Source: Trichostrongylus colubriformis
Lineage: Eukaryota > Nematoda > Chromadorea > Rhabditida > Trichostrongylidae
Reading direction: 5' to 3'
DNA length: 64,000 nt
NCBI GenBank assembly: GCA_963978905.1
Contig: OZ022258.1
Coordinates: 43,942,591-44,006,590 of the forward strand
Under the pieces are notes generated by a model. The model worked only from the letters and a program-made list of their open reading frames with translations, ran no database searches and had not been told where the DNA came from. Below are positions 1 through 11,377 of this stretch, piece by piece; within the stretch, counting starts at the first letter, position 1, and the number at the start of each line of letters is the position of its first letter. The position numbers and the translations under genes were made by a program.

Positions 1-308
1 CCCACCCCAGCCGGAGGTCTGCCTTTACTCTTCGACTCTTATTTTTGACTAGACCAGCTACTTGCCAAGAGCCCCGTGAAGTAAACCCACTACTGAGTGA
101 CCTGACCCCACATTAGGCACCGAAGCATTTGCAGCACGCCCCCGGATGGGGTGGGCGGGGCCGAGCTGTTGCGCAAGATTCTTTGGCTCTGCACGCTCCA
201 GGAACTGACATCCACGCCTCGTTGATGGTACAGTCTACGTGGCTTGGGTCGAACTATCCATCCACGGCAGGAGATGTGATATCCCAATAATCCTGGAATG
301 TGCCTTCA
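1..308. repeat. Partial copy of TTAA repeat family D
   Basis: Positions about 140-308 resemble 42300-42483: both share a GGGTGGGCGGG tract, a 'caggaactgaca' block and the terminal 'aatcctggaatgtg' motif. The same terminus bounds the full family D element at 57546-58069. The left part runs off the window or has decayed. No coding content is evident. Confidence 0.55.
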
Positions 309-559
309 AGCTTTTACTTTATATAATCGGCTGAGTGTGTCTGTTAGTGCGTGTCTGTTTGACCGGAAATTCATACCTCGCGTCGCAACAAAGGTGGGAT
401 CCTGAATTCTACAGGTGGTATAGGGATGGTGAAGAGACCTCAGCGGTGGTGGGCAGAAATTGATAGCAGCGAATAAGGAGCTTCAAATATGACCAAATCC
501 GTTTCGCCCTTCGCGTTGATCTAAGACCGCTAACACTCATATGTAGGTGATTAGAAGAG

Positions 560-1260
560 TTGGCCGAGGACATTAATGGTGGGTTATCCAATTGATGACG
601 ATTGTTTTGAGACTTCATCACGGTCCCAAAGAGTTTTGGTGGTTCTTTCGTCTGATGTACTCTCATTGTAATGTAAATTTATTTTACTACGCTTTACAAC
701 ATGTAATAAACCATATCATATTGTTATTGTTTCACGCAAATGTTATTGTCTATCATCATCCTACAACGACATTACCAGGGCTCATTTTCATTGTTTCCCT
801 TTCATTCTTTCCATAGTTTCTCCTCTCCTAGCGTGGGTCCGCGAGGGGAAGGAATAAATGCCTTGCGCCCTCATTCCGCCATCGCCTGTTACCGTAACCG
901 GGTACGAGCGACCCACTAAGGTCGCCGTCATGCCGAATCACAAGGAGAGCCACCCGCTCGGCTGAGCTCTTTTCTCTCTTCTGAACCGTGTTGGAGGCCC
1001 CGCCTCCAAATTATCCTCGGCGTCGGAACTTACAGGTGTCAGCAGGGTGCGACAGGAACGTCACTGGTGGGTGATCCAAATTGATAACGGTTGATAAGAT
1101 TCGATGGGGAGCATGAGAAGGCAGACGTCGAATCCGTTTCCCTTTCGCGTTGTTCCCAACACCCTGACACTCATAAGTGTTTAGCTGGGTGGGACGGGGC
1201 CTTTAGCAGTGGGTGATCCAAATTGATAATGGTTGATAGGATTCGATAAAAAGCGTGAAA
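560..1260. repeat. Diverged direct repeats of a 'gggtgatccaaattgataa' unit
   Basis: The block 'gtgggtgatccaaattgata' followed by 'ggttgata..attcgat' occurs near 1066 and again near 1208, with a poorer copy near 573. 'Cgtttccctttcgcgtt' also recurs near 505 and 1135. It looks like an old tandem or dispersed repeat. No reading frame is conserved between units. Confidence 0.45.
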
Positions 1261-1299
1261 AGAGTATTGTCTCCAAGATCGATTCACTTTTCTTGTTAA

Positions 1300-2628
1300 C
1301 CTCTGCCTTTTCTGGCTGAAATGTTCACATTCGTGGGTATCGTGGGGTGTGTGAACTTTAGTGACCTATCAGAACTGATAGCTGCTTACAGGGGCTGATA
1401 AGAGTCGTTAGGAAGTGGATGGGATAAAATCCGGTACACCGCTTGCTACTTCTATATGACGGCTGTAGTGAAAGCGTCCGATCAGGATCCGATGCTCAGT
1501 GCCATTGGTTGAACATATTTTGTTTATGTTCTGATATCACTGGCCGATGTATCGTCCGCTGGATTGCCAAGCGTTCCAAAAAATGGTGCATTTCTATTGA
1601 TACTGCGATCTACACTGATAGTCATGATACAACCTATTTTTGTGATGGCAAAGCAGGCAGTTCAGTCACAATCATTTTCTGATCTGTACTAACAACAACA
1701 TCGGGTATCGACCGCTAGACTAAGCAAAATTCCAAATAGTGATGCATAATTACAAAAACGATAACCATGATAGCTGGCATATGAATCTACCATCAACATG
1801 CAGGAATTAGATGCTCAACAAGTGAACAAATTGTCACCAGTCGGTGCGACCAAATACAAAACTATCGGTCCCTAAACTATTTAAACTCTCAATAGTGACC
1901 ACTCCTGCTAAGCCAGTGGTTGGCGCACACTACTGCGCTCGATTCAGGTCGATGACGTGCAAAATGGGTTCTATGTAAAGCGCTTAGGTATATTACTAAG
2001 GACATGCTTTCCCATACTTTACCTTCTCTGCTTTTTCTCCAATTTGAAATCTCAGCTGAAAGCAGAGGAAAGGAAATTTCCACTCGATAACATACACAAC
2101 TGTTGTTTTGCCGATCGTATCTATTTTGCACAGCATCGCCATGAATCGCACGCAGAAGTGTGCACCAGCCAAGTGGAAATTCTATGAGGTAATGTGCAAT
2201 AAAGTGATCTTAACATACCGATTACATCTGGTGGATCCTTTTACTGATTGTGAGCAATCAGATAAGGAGAAATGTGGAGAGCATATCTTTGATGATAAAT
2301 GCAGCAGGAACCATTCAATAAACAGCTGTGGATGATGTTACAGTAGGTGTGGTTCATTTCTAGGTATAAGGTGAGCACGTTCGGTAACCTATTTTCTCAC
2401 TGTTGGTGCTGAAACCCACAGTCTGCCCGCTCAAGTCTGCTGAGTATCGCATATGGCTCATTTCAGAATTAAAAAGCATGCCTACAAAAAGACATGAAGT
2501 AAGACTTCCCTTCTATGTTTCTATGTTGGTGAGCAAAAAGTTCAGTGCTGACTGGGCTCTTTGGCTTGAAAAACCAACTGATGCTCAGGAAAATGCAGTA
2601 CGTTTGAATTTTGGATAAATTCTTTCGT
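1300..2628. other. Stretch with no supported gene
   Basis: Only short open frames occur, such as 71 codons at 2403-2618 on + and 80 codons at 1889-2131 on -. None has a recognisable motif, and none chains to another through GT-AG introns of matching phase that I could find. I leave it unannotated. Confidence 0.4.
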
Positions 2629-2843
2629 CTTAGTGCATTCGCAAGGGGAGAGAGGGTGGCATCCCTCCAGGAACATTATCTTCACCTGAGCCTAAAGGGA
2701 GAAAGGAACCCCTCCTTTCTTCCATTGAGGCTTAGGCAAAAGTATACGCCTGAATGTGCAGATTGACCCCTCAAGGATCTCTCGAGGATACATAGAAAAG
2801 CAACTTTCTATAAGAGCCCCCCCCCCTTTATTGCGTTAGCACC
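2629..2843. mobile_element. MITE, family E
   Basis: This is a ~215-bp inverted-repeat element with termini 'ttagtgcattcgcaagggg' and 'ccccctttattgcgttagcac'-like. Internal arms carry 'gcctaaagggagaaagg' and 'gaggcttaggcaaaag'. A better preserved copy lies at 58139-58342 and partial copies at 34790-34908 and 57037-57129. No coding capacity; presumably moved in trans by a DNA transposase. Confidence 0.65.
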
Positions 2844-3381
2844 CTCGGCTTTTTACAGGGCATATAGCAAATACAAAATCGATACTCCGTAAGACTTGGT
2901 GGCTGCCACCGGCTTCCTGAGGAACTTTTCCAAGTCCTACCATGCATACGACAGCACCACTTCCTATGCAGGACGATTCAACAGCACCGGTTTTCACTAC
3001 CTAGGCCAAGTAAATAGTTGGTATCAAAAAGTTTATTTCCGAAAATATAAGATTGTATGACACGATGGTTTACCGTAATCTGATCTGTTGTCATGAAACA
3101 AACCCTATTGTCTCTGCTAAACATTCACAATCAACACAGGAATACTGTGCAAATACTTGAGTAGTAGAACAATATGAGAGCTGTGGTTTTCCTAAGAAGC
3201 AGTGGTGTACCGTACACTTCGAATTATTCTGCGACTGATACGACGTATTGTGTGCGACTACCACTGCAGACACTCTATTTCATTTGACGCTTAATGTGAC
3301 TGCGAAGCTTCTAAAGGTGATGCAATATTGCTAGCGGCATACGGCCACATCATAACCGGTAGGTTACAGTAGGTCCCACGA

Positions 3382-3515
3382 GGAAAGTCTTCTAACTCAT
3401 GACGCGCTTTTTGAAAGCTGTTTTTGCATGTATGGGGGTGCGTACAAGAATCATATAACTGATGTCCATTTTTGCTGAGCGGCCCTACGAATGCCAAAAA
3501 AGGGGTTGATGGTTC
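3382..3515. repeat. Left copy of an inverted repeat flanking the RTE element
   Basis: The segment containing 'tttttgctgagcggcccta' and 'cgaatgccaaaaaagg' is matched in reverse complement at 7606-7750, including 'catgacgcgcttt'. The pair brackets the retrotransposon at 3.6-6.6 kb. It may be two copies of one dispersed repeat or the ends of an older element that received the RTE insertion. Confidence 0.6.
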
Positions 3516-3604
3516 CCCCACTGAGGACATTTTTGCAAAATTTAGATTTTTAGTTTTTGGGCTCGTAAACATTTGAAGGAGTCTTCATCCATACCGCACG
3601 GTGA

Positions 3605-6600
3605 GTGGTCGGTCTTCTCTCCCTCTCTCGAAGCCGACTCTACCCGACTCACCTCGACACAAAGAAGATACTCCTTGGCCCAGGAAGCACTGGAACGGCC
3701 GGGTCGAGTATGTTCCATCCTCATTTCAATCTCATTCACTTCGCTACTTTAAATGTAAGAAGACTTTCAACCAGAGAACGACTAGTCGAACTTCAAGAAG
3801 CACTCAAAAGAACATTTTCGGACATTCTCGCGGTTACGGAATTACGATGGAGAGGCACAGGAAGCACTGAACTTGAAGAATCAGATTACAAATTTTTCTA
3901 TGCTGGTCCTGAAGACGCACAAGGACCATCAGGAACCGGTTTCTTCGTGAGTCAACGCATTCTTCCTTTTGTTGATGCTTTTGCAAGAGAAAACGACAGA
4001 ATGTCCCGTTTGGACGTACGTTTCGATGACAACTTGTACCGATTTCTGTCGGTATATCTACCTCCGTCGTCTTCGAGTCCAACAACAGAAGACGAAGAGT
4101 TCAGTATATATGTCGAAATGATTCAAGCTGTCATATCCAAGTCTGAAAGCAAGAACACCTCGTTACCGTGCGCCAGGAATCCGGAAATGGGAAAGGAAAC
4201 GTCAGATACGCTCAAAATACATTCGGTGATTTTAGGCGATTTTAATGCCAATCTGGGACGTAAGATGGATGATACAGAAAGTTCTCTTGGAAGACACACA
4301 TACGATAGCTATCGAAACGCACGTGGGCAAATACTTGTAGAATTCTGCGAGGAATTACGACTACGAGCAATCGCTACTTTTTTCAAGACCAGAAATGGAC
4401 GCAAGTGGACATGGAGATCCCCAAATGGTAGAACATACAGTTGCATTGACCATATTTTTGCGTGCAGACACCTTCGTTTCAAGAGCATTAGAACAGGATC
4501 GATACAGTTTGAAACTGATCATCGACTCCTCCGAGGTGTACTTCAGATGGACAAATGTGATGCCAGAGTAAGAAAGCACCCACGTCTCAAGAGTCGTCTA
4601 GACCACGACGTGTATCGGATGGAACTAGCGAGAATATGTCCACAAAAGCTTCGAGGGCTGCCGAATAGCTATCAAGAAATTTGCGAGTACATCAAAAAGG
4701 CGGCCAGTGTGGCTGTAAGACCCTCTGAAACTCGTCAATACCTTTCCACTGGAACTCTTTCACTGATGAGACAACGACAGCATATGAAGAAAGAAATGAA
4801 TTCATTAGCAGACCGCTTGGCATACACCGAAACTTGCAAATTGTTGAGAAGGATGATAAGGAATGATATTCGTACTCACCACTGCAATCTTGTTCAGAAA
4901 GCGATTGAATCTTGTGGAAGCTTGAGAATGATTCAAAATAAAATGTCAATTGGTCGTCGTCAACCACATCAGCTGCGTGATAAGAGAGGAAAATTATGTC
5001 ACTCGAGAAACGAAATCAAAGAAGTGATAAGAGAGTACTGTGGACAGTTGTACGCCTCACATAGCACAGTGACCTACACTCCATGGGAGAAAGACGAGGA
5101 TGGTTGTCCGCCTTTTTTCTCCAGTGAGATAGCTGAAGCTTTGGAAAGTACGAAAACTAGAAAAACCCCTGGACACGATCATGTAACGACGGAAATGTTA
5201 CGGTTAGGCACAGAATGTCTTACACCGCTGATCACTGAGCTTTTCAACGAATGTCTCCGGTCCGGATCTGTTCCAGAAAAGATGGCAGACTCAATAACGA
5301 TTCTTCTCCATAAAAAAGGAGACACCAGTGACCTCAAAAACTACCGTCCCATTTCACTACTCCCGGTCCTATATAAGTTGCTAACAAAGGTGATAACCCA
5401 ACGAGTAGAAAAGATACTAGATAGTGAACAACCTCGCGAACAGGCCGGTTTTCGAAAACGTTACTCTACGGTTGACCATATCCACGCTATCAGAGAGGTC
5501 ATAGAGAAGAGTCACGAGTACCAATTGGAAATCTTCATGGCATTTGTCGATTACGAGAAAGCGTTTGATTCGGTTGAAATGAATGCTCTGTGGAATGCCC
5601 TGCAAGAACAAGGAATTCACAGCCAAATCATTTCGCTACTTCGCCAGATTTATATCACGGCCCAAACGAAAGTTCAGTTTTGTGACGAGTATATACCTAT
5701 ACAGATAAGTCGCGGAGTTCGTCAAGGAGATACTATTTCGCCGAATCTATTCATCTCCACACTTGAGCACATTTTCCGAAGGCTAGAATGGTCCACGTAT
5801 GGGCTGTCGGTCAACGGAGTTCGGTTAAACAATCTTCGATTCGCTGATGACGTTGTCCTTATTGCGAAGTCGAAGAATGAGTTACAAGAGATGATAAATA
5901 GTCTCAACAGGATCTCTCAAGTCTGTGGGCTGAAAATAAATTCTTCAAAGACGAAGGTTATGGCAACGACTGCAGCAACGATCTTTTATAGAGATATTCA
6001 GCTGGAACAAGTGCAGTCCTTCACTTACCTTGGTCAGGAAATCTCACTTAATCAAGATTTCTCCAATGAAATCGCAAAACGCATTCACGCTGGATGGAAA
6101 AGATTTCTAAGATACAAAGAATTCCTCACTTCAAAGAACGTGGAAATGAAATGGAAACGACGACTGTTCAACCTGTGCGTATTGCCTGCTATGCTATATG
6201 GGTCCGAAACATGGGTACTAACCAGAGCAATGAAAGACAAGCTCAGATGTGCACAAAGAAAGATGGAGCGCCGCATGGTAGGAGCACGTCTTCTGGACCG
6301 CAAGACAAATACATGGTTACATGGAGTCACGAAAATTAAAGATGTGGTGGAGAAAGCGGTGGAAAGAAAATGGAGTTACGCTTGGGAAATGGCTCGATCA
6401 AGTGAATACAAGTGGTCAAAACAGCTAACAGAATGGCACCCGTATTCGCGAAGACGGGTCGGACGGCCAAAATCTAGATGGCGAGATGAGTTCAAGAAAG
6501 TGCTAAATACGTGTAATTGGCAGAATGCAGCAAGGTCCATGACGAAGAATGAATGGATTGATCTAATGAGGTGCCACATATTGTAAAATATTGATTTGGC

Positions 6601-6626
6601 AAATAAATAATAATAAATAATAAACA
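3605..6626 (+). mobile_element. RTE-like non-LTR retrotransposon
   Basis: A non-LTR element recognised by its endonuclease plus reverse transcriptase ORF and by the A/T-rich repetitive 3' tail. Directly after the stop codon (6584-6586) comes about 40 bp of AAATAA/AATAAT repeats ending near 6626, the kind of short-repeat tail typical of the RTE clade instead of a plain poly(A). There is no long terminal repeat. The 5' end is not resolved; the open frame extends upstream of the first ATG to 3605. The inverted repeat at 3382-3515 / 7606-7750 lies outside. No clear target-site duplication was found. Confidence 0.85.
3710..6586 (+). CDS. RTE-type endonuclease/reverse transcriptase polyprotein (intact ORF)
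   Basis: An uninterrupted ORF of 958 residues from the first ATG (3710); the frame is open back to 3605, but only with a GTG start. The N-terminal half is an AP-like endonuclease: LNVRRLS near residue 10, VTELRW (metal-binding Glu), GDFNAN near residue 177, SCIDHIF and TDHRLL. The central part is the reverse transcriptase: NYRPISLLPVLYK, EQAGFRK, FVDYEKAFDSV near residue 612, GVRQGD, and the catalytic FADD near residue 711. The C-terminal region ends with GRPKSRWRDEF, common in RTE proteins. It would nick target DNA and prime reverse transcription at the nick. No stop or frameshift is seen, so this copy may be recent. Confidence 0.93.
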   Translation: MFHPHFNLIHFATLNVRRLSTRERLVELQEALKRTFSDILAVTELRWRGTGSTELEESDYKFFYAGPEDAQGPSGTGFFVSQRILPFVDAFARENDRMSRLDVRFDDNLYRFLSVYLPPSSSSPTTEDEEFSIYVEMIQAVISKSESKNTSLPCARNPEMGKETSDTLKIHSVILGDFNANLGRKMDDTESSLGRHTYDSYRNARGQILVEFCEELRLRAIATFFKTRNGRKWTWRSPNGRTYSCIDHIFACRHLRFKSIRTGSIQFETDHRLLRGVLQMDKCDARVRKHPRLKSRLDHDVYRMELARICPQKLRGLPNSYQEICEYIKKAASVAVRPSETRQYLSTGTLSLMRQRQHMKKEMNSLADRLAYTETCKLLRRMIRNDIRTHHCNLVQKAIESCGSLRMIQNKMSIGRRQPHQLRDKRGKLCHSRNEIKEVIREYCGQLYASHSTVTYTPWEKDEDGCPPFFSSEIAEALESTKTRKTPGHDHVTTEMLRLGTECLTPLITELFNECLRSGSVPEKMADSITILLHKKGDTSDLKNYRPISLLPVLYKLLTKVITQRVEKILDSEQPREQAGFRKRYSTVDHIHAIREVIEKSHEYQLEIFMAFVDYEKAFDSVEMNALWNALQEQGIHSQIISLLRQIYITAQTKVQFCDEYIPIQISRGVRQGDTISPNLFISTLEHIFRRLEWSTYGLSVNGVRLNNLRFADDVVLIAKSKNELQEMINSLNRISQVCGLKINSSKTKVMATTAATIFYRDIQLEQVQSFTYLGQEISLNQDFSNEIAKRIHAGWKRFLRYKEFLTSKNVEMKWKRRLFNLCVLPAMLYGSETWVLTRAMKDKLRCAQRKMERRMVGARLLDRKTNTWLHGVTKIKDVVEKAVERKWSYAWEMARSSEYKWSKQLTEWHPYSRRRVGRPKSRWRDEFKKVLNTCNWQNAARSMTKNEWIDLMRCHIL

Positions 6627-6718
6627 TTTGAATATGAAGATTAAGTGCAGTAATAACATTTAGAACCCCGGGCTGCACTCTACTGCCAGTTTTCGGCAAG
6701 TTTGACAGTCCAATTTTT

Positions 6719-7213
6719 TGACCTCTTAGCGCTTATAGCGCTCGAACGAAGCGTTTTTGCGTGAAACGGATTTGATATTCGTGTTCAGGAGGTCGAACTA
6801 CCCGCAGGGGTAAGTTTTCAGACTATTCGAAGTTTTGACCCAAATTCGAAAATTTGAGCTGATTATTGGTTCACGTTCAACGTTCCTTCGACTGCACGTT
6901 CAACGAAGGAGACGACGGTATCACTTGTCAGGAAATCCTCACTATTTCTCTTGTTCAATGCTTGGTAGGTAAAGATATAGCGATAGGCAAGTGTGCTGTG
7001 CATATTCCACTGATTTTCAGCGATGTTTTAGTTACTCACTCCTACAAATAGAAGGGCACCATTATGTCCATGACCAAACGTATTTCTCGAAGTAAGGGTG
7101 AAAATTTGGAATTGGCTATTAATGTGTCCCCAAGGGTAGTTTTACCCCCCTGAACACGTATATGGCACTCATTTTACGCGAAATCGCGAATTTCGAGCGC
7201 TACGAGACCTCAT
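6719..7213. mobile_element. Inverted-repeat (TIR) element with GGGGTAA-type arms
   Basis: The left arm 'agcgctcgaacgaagcg...gcgtgaaacgg...cgtgttcaggaggtcgaactaccc' matches in reverse complement the right arm ending at 7213 ('cccccctgaacacg...ttacgcgaaa...ttcgagcgctacgag'). Similar wording recurs at 61040-61470 and, more distantly, in the palindrome at 56727-57485. Non-coding. Confidence 0.55.
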
Positions 7214-7375
7214 GTGTCCAAAAAAGTCGGATCACCAAATTCAATGAGAATTCGTAAACAGAGTCATTTTGGCATGCTGTCAACGAAAATCATAGTAATT
7301 TAATAGTAGTAATCATAATAAACAGACATATTTGAAGCGAAAAAAGTGAAGGCAAAAACAAATGCAAAACTTTTG

Positions 7376-7435
7376 GCAAGGCCGGGACCCGAACCCACGC
7401 CCTTCGACCGTCCATCCGTTCACTGCACCGTTCTC
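7376..7435 (-). other. tRNA-like / SINE-like sequence (B-box motif)
   Basis: The minus strand carries GGGTTCGGGTCC (7396-7385), close to the RNA polymerase III B box, about 20-30 nt downstream of GGTGCAGTGAACGG (7429-7416), which is loosely A-box-like. A full cloverleaf with acceptor pairing was not found, so this is not called a tRNA gene. It may be a tRNA-derived SINE or chance. Confidence 0.3.
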
Positions 7436-7605
7436 ACATCTGGGAACCGTTGTGAAACTGCTGCTTTTAGAACATGGTGGAGGTAAGATCTTATTTTTTT
7501 CCCGTATTTGACTTTGTTCTGGATGTGAAATGGAAGAACACCTTTGGATCTGCACATGATCAAGGTTACAAGGAGTATGCGTTACAATAAGTGGGTTAAA
7601 ATCGC

Positions 7606-7750
7606 CTTTTTTGGGAAAACCTTTTTTACTCCTTTTTTGGCATTCGTAGGGTCGCTCAGCAAAAATGGAAGTTATATGTTTCATGTAGGTACCCCCATAT
7701 AATGGAAAAACCGTTTCCCAAAAGCGCGTCATGACCTGAAAGACCTCATT
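7606..7750. repeat. Right copy of the inverted repeat flanking the RTE element
   Basis: Reverse-complement match to 3382-3515, sharing 'ccttttttggcattcg', 'gctcagcaaaaatgga' and 'aaagcgcgtcatgac'. Confidence 0.6.
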
Positions 7751-8749
7751 TGTCAGCGTAAAAAGAAATGAAAACTGTTGCTGTGCGCATGATACTCTAT
7801 CACGCGCCACACCATACCTCTTTCACTTCCTCTTCCATGCATATTTTTCAATCTCGGGACAGGAGGACTGGAGAGTCCATTGGAACTGCCAGCGATAGAG
7901 AGCTGAGGCATGTTGCGTGTGACCGGAACTATTGTAGTTAAAGGAAATTCCGCGGAAATTCCATGATTCTAATTCCTATCAGAATCACTCCACTAGATTA
8001 AGCACTTGAACAGAAACACGAAAAGGCTAAAAAAATTCCTTTATTCTAGTAATGCAGAAATCGAGAATTTATAAGAACAGTAACTCATTTGAACTCCCGC
8101 AGCAACACTTGAACAACCGTCAGCGGCCAGGACGCAGTCCAGATTCTCGCGCCCAATGTTGATTCGCTTCCCACTCCGCATTCCGGGTGACGGTTGGGAC
8201 ACACCGTCAGTGAGATCACTCGGTCACACGGTGGCCACGCCCATCCGCGATGGCGGATTGCAATCAGCTAAATAGAGGTAAAAGCAAAAAGAAAACCCTA
8301 GTTCAGCGAAACAGCAGGGTGCTAAACGCAAAGCAATAGCCATATTGATCGATGAAATGGGATAAACCATGGCTTGGCAACTTGCCAGAGCAGCCAGGCT
8401 CGAGACCACTCGGACAATTCGCGGACGTCGCCGCGCTCGGTGAGCCGCTCTCAGGCCAAGGTCAAAATCCGTGTGTTCCAGTATACGCCACAGCGCATTC
8501 CTGACCACGTAAGTGTCACCTCTTTGCTCCTTAGCTCTTCAGCGTCTAAACCCACATGGCTGCCCCACCACGTTGTCCGTCACTTTGGTGCGCTCTACCT
8601 CATTTTTATTCTTGTAAATGCGCGTGCAACTTCGTATGCAGCCTATATTAAAGGAATCGGAAGGGGTCCGAAACAATAGGAAGATGCAAAGAAATGAGCA
8701 TTTTGTAACGAACACTCAAGGTTAGAAGCGATAATAGGCGAAAAAATCC

Positions 8750-9105
8750 GGATTCAAAAGCGCGGCGCTGCGGTGTGTATTCGCATCCCATTCGCATCCA
8801 ACACTGACTTTCCGAGCTGTCCGCTGTAGGAGACGGGCCGTGGGCCAACGTTAGATGTAGCACCTGACTCCCGGCGCAGTGGAGTGGCCATTCCCAACTA
8901 CATTAGCATTCATGTAAGTACATCTAGAAACAATATAAGAAAGAACAAAGTAAAAAGTGAAAGGAAAAACAAATTTATAATAGGAACATCTCCTTTTGGC
9001 ACCATGCCAAGGCGTCAAATTGGCGAGTTTGTGCAATGGCGGTCACTTAAACACGTCCACACCACGTCTGTTCTACTGTAAGCCAAAATTACCCCCTTCC
9101 GGTGT
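8750..9105. mobile_element. Partial TTAA element, family B
   Basis: Positions 8917-9105 closely match 47600-47797 ('aagtacatctagaaacaat', 'ggcaccatgccaa', 'cgtctgttctac', 'gccaaaattaccccc'). Positions 8755-8830 match 46990-46930 in reverse complement ('attcgcatcc', 'cactgac'). It is an internal copy without clean TTAA ends. Confidence 0.6.
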
Positions 9106-9115
9106 CTTCAATCAA

Positions 9116-9549
9116 ATATGAGGGTGTGTATCCTTATGTCAGATTTTGCTCCTCGGCGTGTCGCAAGAGACGATGTGGACAAGCTAACTAAGGGCGCCGT
9201 GTTAATGGGCCCAAAGTGATTATGAGTCAACTACGCATTGCGCTCCCAGCATTACCATGTAATCATTTAGCTATAGTCCACTTCACAGCGCTAGATAGGA
9301 CGTGGCCTGAGGGGCGAGAGTGAGAGTGTGTGGCGGGGTGAGAGAGTTTTATACACCCTCACCCCGCCACACACTCTCACTCTCCAAGTCCATAGGCAAC
9401 GCCCTATGTAGCACTCCGAAATGGATTGTACAGTGGCAGCACATAGCTCGCACACACCACGAGCTGTATGCTGCCACTGCCACTCGTACGCCGCTCGCCA
9501 TGATGCGAAATCATGACATAAGGATACACGCCCCAAGTGTGGCATAAAT
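9116..9549. mobile_element. TIR element, family G, with a nested hairpin MITE
   Basis: The ends 'ggtgtgtatccttatgtcag' and 'catgacataaggatacacg' are inverted repeats of each other and match the SDH-intron element at 32859-33119. Nested at 9276-9430 is a family F hairpin: 'cacagcgctagataggacgt' at one end, 'gccctatgtagcactccg' at the other, with 'gagagtgtgtggcgggg' and its complement near the centre. Confidence 0.6.
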
Positions 9550-9699
9550 ATGTGGGGAACTAAAGAACTTAAATTCCCGTGAACATTTATTCGAGATTGC
9601 GGGACGATGTACACAATGTAACCTGATAAAGTGATAATGTTATCCTCATCAGGCATCCTTTTATATGATGCGCTATCATGCTAATCGTAGCCTGTTTGA

Positions 9700-10744
9700 A
9701 GGAAGTCTGCATGCGCCTCGTTGAATATCCGAAAAATGGCCGGATGTTCCGAAAATGGACATATGAACGAATTGGTGAGAAAGTGGAACCCGTCAGAGTT
9801 CACGTGCCTGATTGCAACTATCTTAAGGTTGTCATCGAAGCTTTTTTTTTGTAGCTAATCATTTTCTGACGTGGGATTTCCTATAGGCTTGCCATATGTA
9901 CGACGAAAACGAAGATAGCGCCACTCCTCTGGCTCATCGTCTAAAACAGCAACGTGTTGAACGGGAAGAAGCGCTAAGTGTGGAAGGTGATGCGGAAGCT
10001 ATAAGTATGGAAGAAGGAGGTGATACTAGCGAGGAATTGATGAAACATGAAAAAGAGGAATTTGAAAAGCGATTTGATTTATTTGATAAGAGGACTGCAG
10101 ACTCTTATAATGATCTTACATATCAAAAAACAAGACGGAAATCAAAACCCGGAGGAGACACGCTGGGCGAGACGCTTGGACGAGCTGCAAGGAAATGGTC
10201 GATAAACGTTCCGTGTCCAAGGACTTAAAAAATGTAACTCCGCAAGTCTCATGTTCACTACTTTTACTGCTTACATTTCTGTAGATCAACAGACAAGGGC
10301 GCCATTCAGCCTGGGGACGAAATGCCTTTGTCAGAATAACGTGTCGGGAACCAGCTCTTCATAGACGTCACCGATTTACGATCCCGCTCCCCCTTTTAAC
10401 CCAAACAAATTTCCTAGGAGATGGAGGGGGAGATAGATTCAAATACGTATGTGCATGTTCCGTCTGATGGAGATTGTACCATGGATGACTACGACCCTTT
10501 TCGCTTGAAAGATTCTCTACCGCTTGACCGTCGGGAAAGTAAGATTCAGATATGCGAGATGCCGTCCAAGAAACCCGTAACCAAAGGCTACTTCTATTGT
10601 TCCCTTCTGGAGATAAGAACGAACTGCTCAGCTGGATTAGAGGGTGTAGGTCAGGACACTCGACTTTACTCGGTTGTCCGCAGCATGCGAAAGCGCAGAA
10701 GAAGAATGCTTATCGTGCGCCGTGGCCACTCAGTGAAGCTATGA
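9700..10744 (+). CDS. Candidate multi-exon gene fragment, unrecognised
   Basis: Three protein-like open stretches run on the + strand. About 9700-9828 contains EVCMRLVEYPKNGRMF and ends at AAG|gttgtc. From about 9890 a stretch begins after a cctatag acceptor with CHMYDENEDSATPL, continues through the very acidic EGDAEAISMEEGGDTSEE, and ends near 10220. From about 10419 a stretch follows ctag with MEGEIDSNTYVHVPSDGD and KDSLPLDRRESKIQI. The charged composition and splice-like junctions suggest coding DNA, but I could not fix every junction and do not recognise a family. It could be part of a larger gene or a decayed one. Confidence 0.4.
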
Positions 10745-10749
10745 CTTGA

Positions 10750-11377
10750 GTGACTCGACCCGAGTGTCCCGGCTTATTACCGAGGGTTAGCCATAAGGAG
10801 GGCCGAAACCGAGGAATCACTGGAAAACTTTTTAGCGTTTGCTCCACCATTTGTAGTGTATTTATAGCTTTAGGGCAGAGTAGGCATGGTACGCCAAACC
10901 CTTATGGGGATTCGCCACGTATTTGACGTTCTGCTCAGTCAAAGTGCCGTTTAGCTTCGTACTGCTTCGAATATTCAATCGCATAAGCATACGTTGTAGA
11001 GGAATGCAGAATGTGACGGTACACGGCTTCAACGGCTGATAAAGGAAGAACCGACTGCCGCTGTCGCACTTCATGACGTTATAAAGGCAATGGAAAAAGT
11101 GCTTCATAACTACAATAAAAGAAATTGAAGGTAAATATCTTAGAAAAAATTAGTAAAAGATGAATGGTTCGTTTCGCCTCTATCTCATACGAACCATTGT
11201 GTTCACCAACCCCTGAGGCTCTTCAGTAAGGTGAATACATAAAGTGTGCTTGGTGAATACATAAAGGGGTTGGTGAATACATAAAGTGTGCTAATACATG
11301 TGAGTATGGGTTAGATAGAATAAAATGGAGTTAGACAATAAGTAGAGTAACAAGACACGAGATGAGACAAAGAACTA
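10750..11377. other. No supported gene
   Basis: Only one short minus-strand frame (10862-11107) is present, without recognisable motifs. A short direct repeat, 'ggtgaatacataaag', occurs three times at about 11230-11286. Confidence 0.4.
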
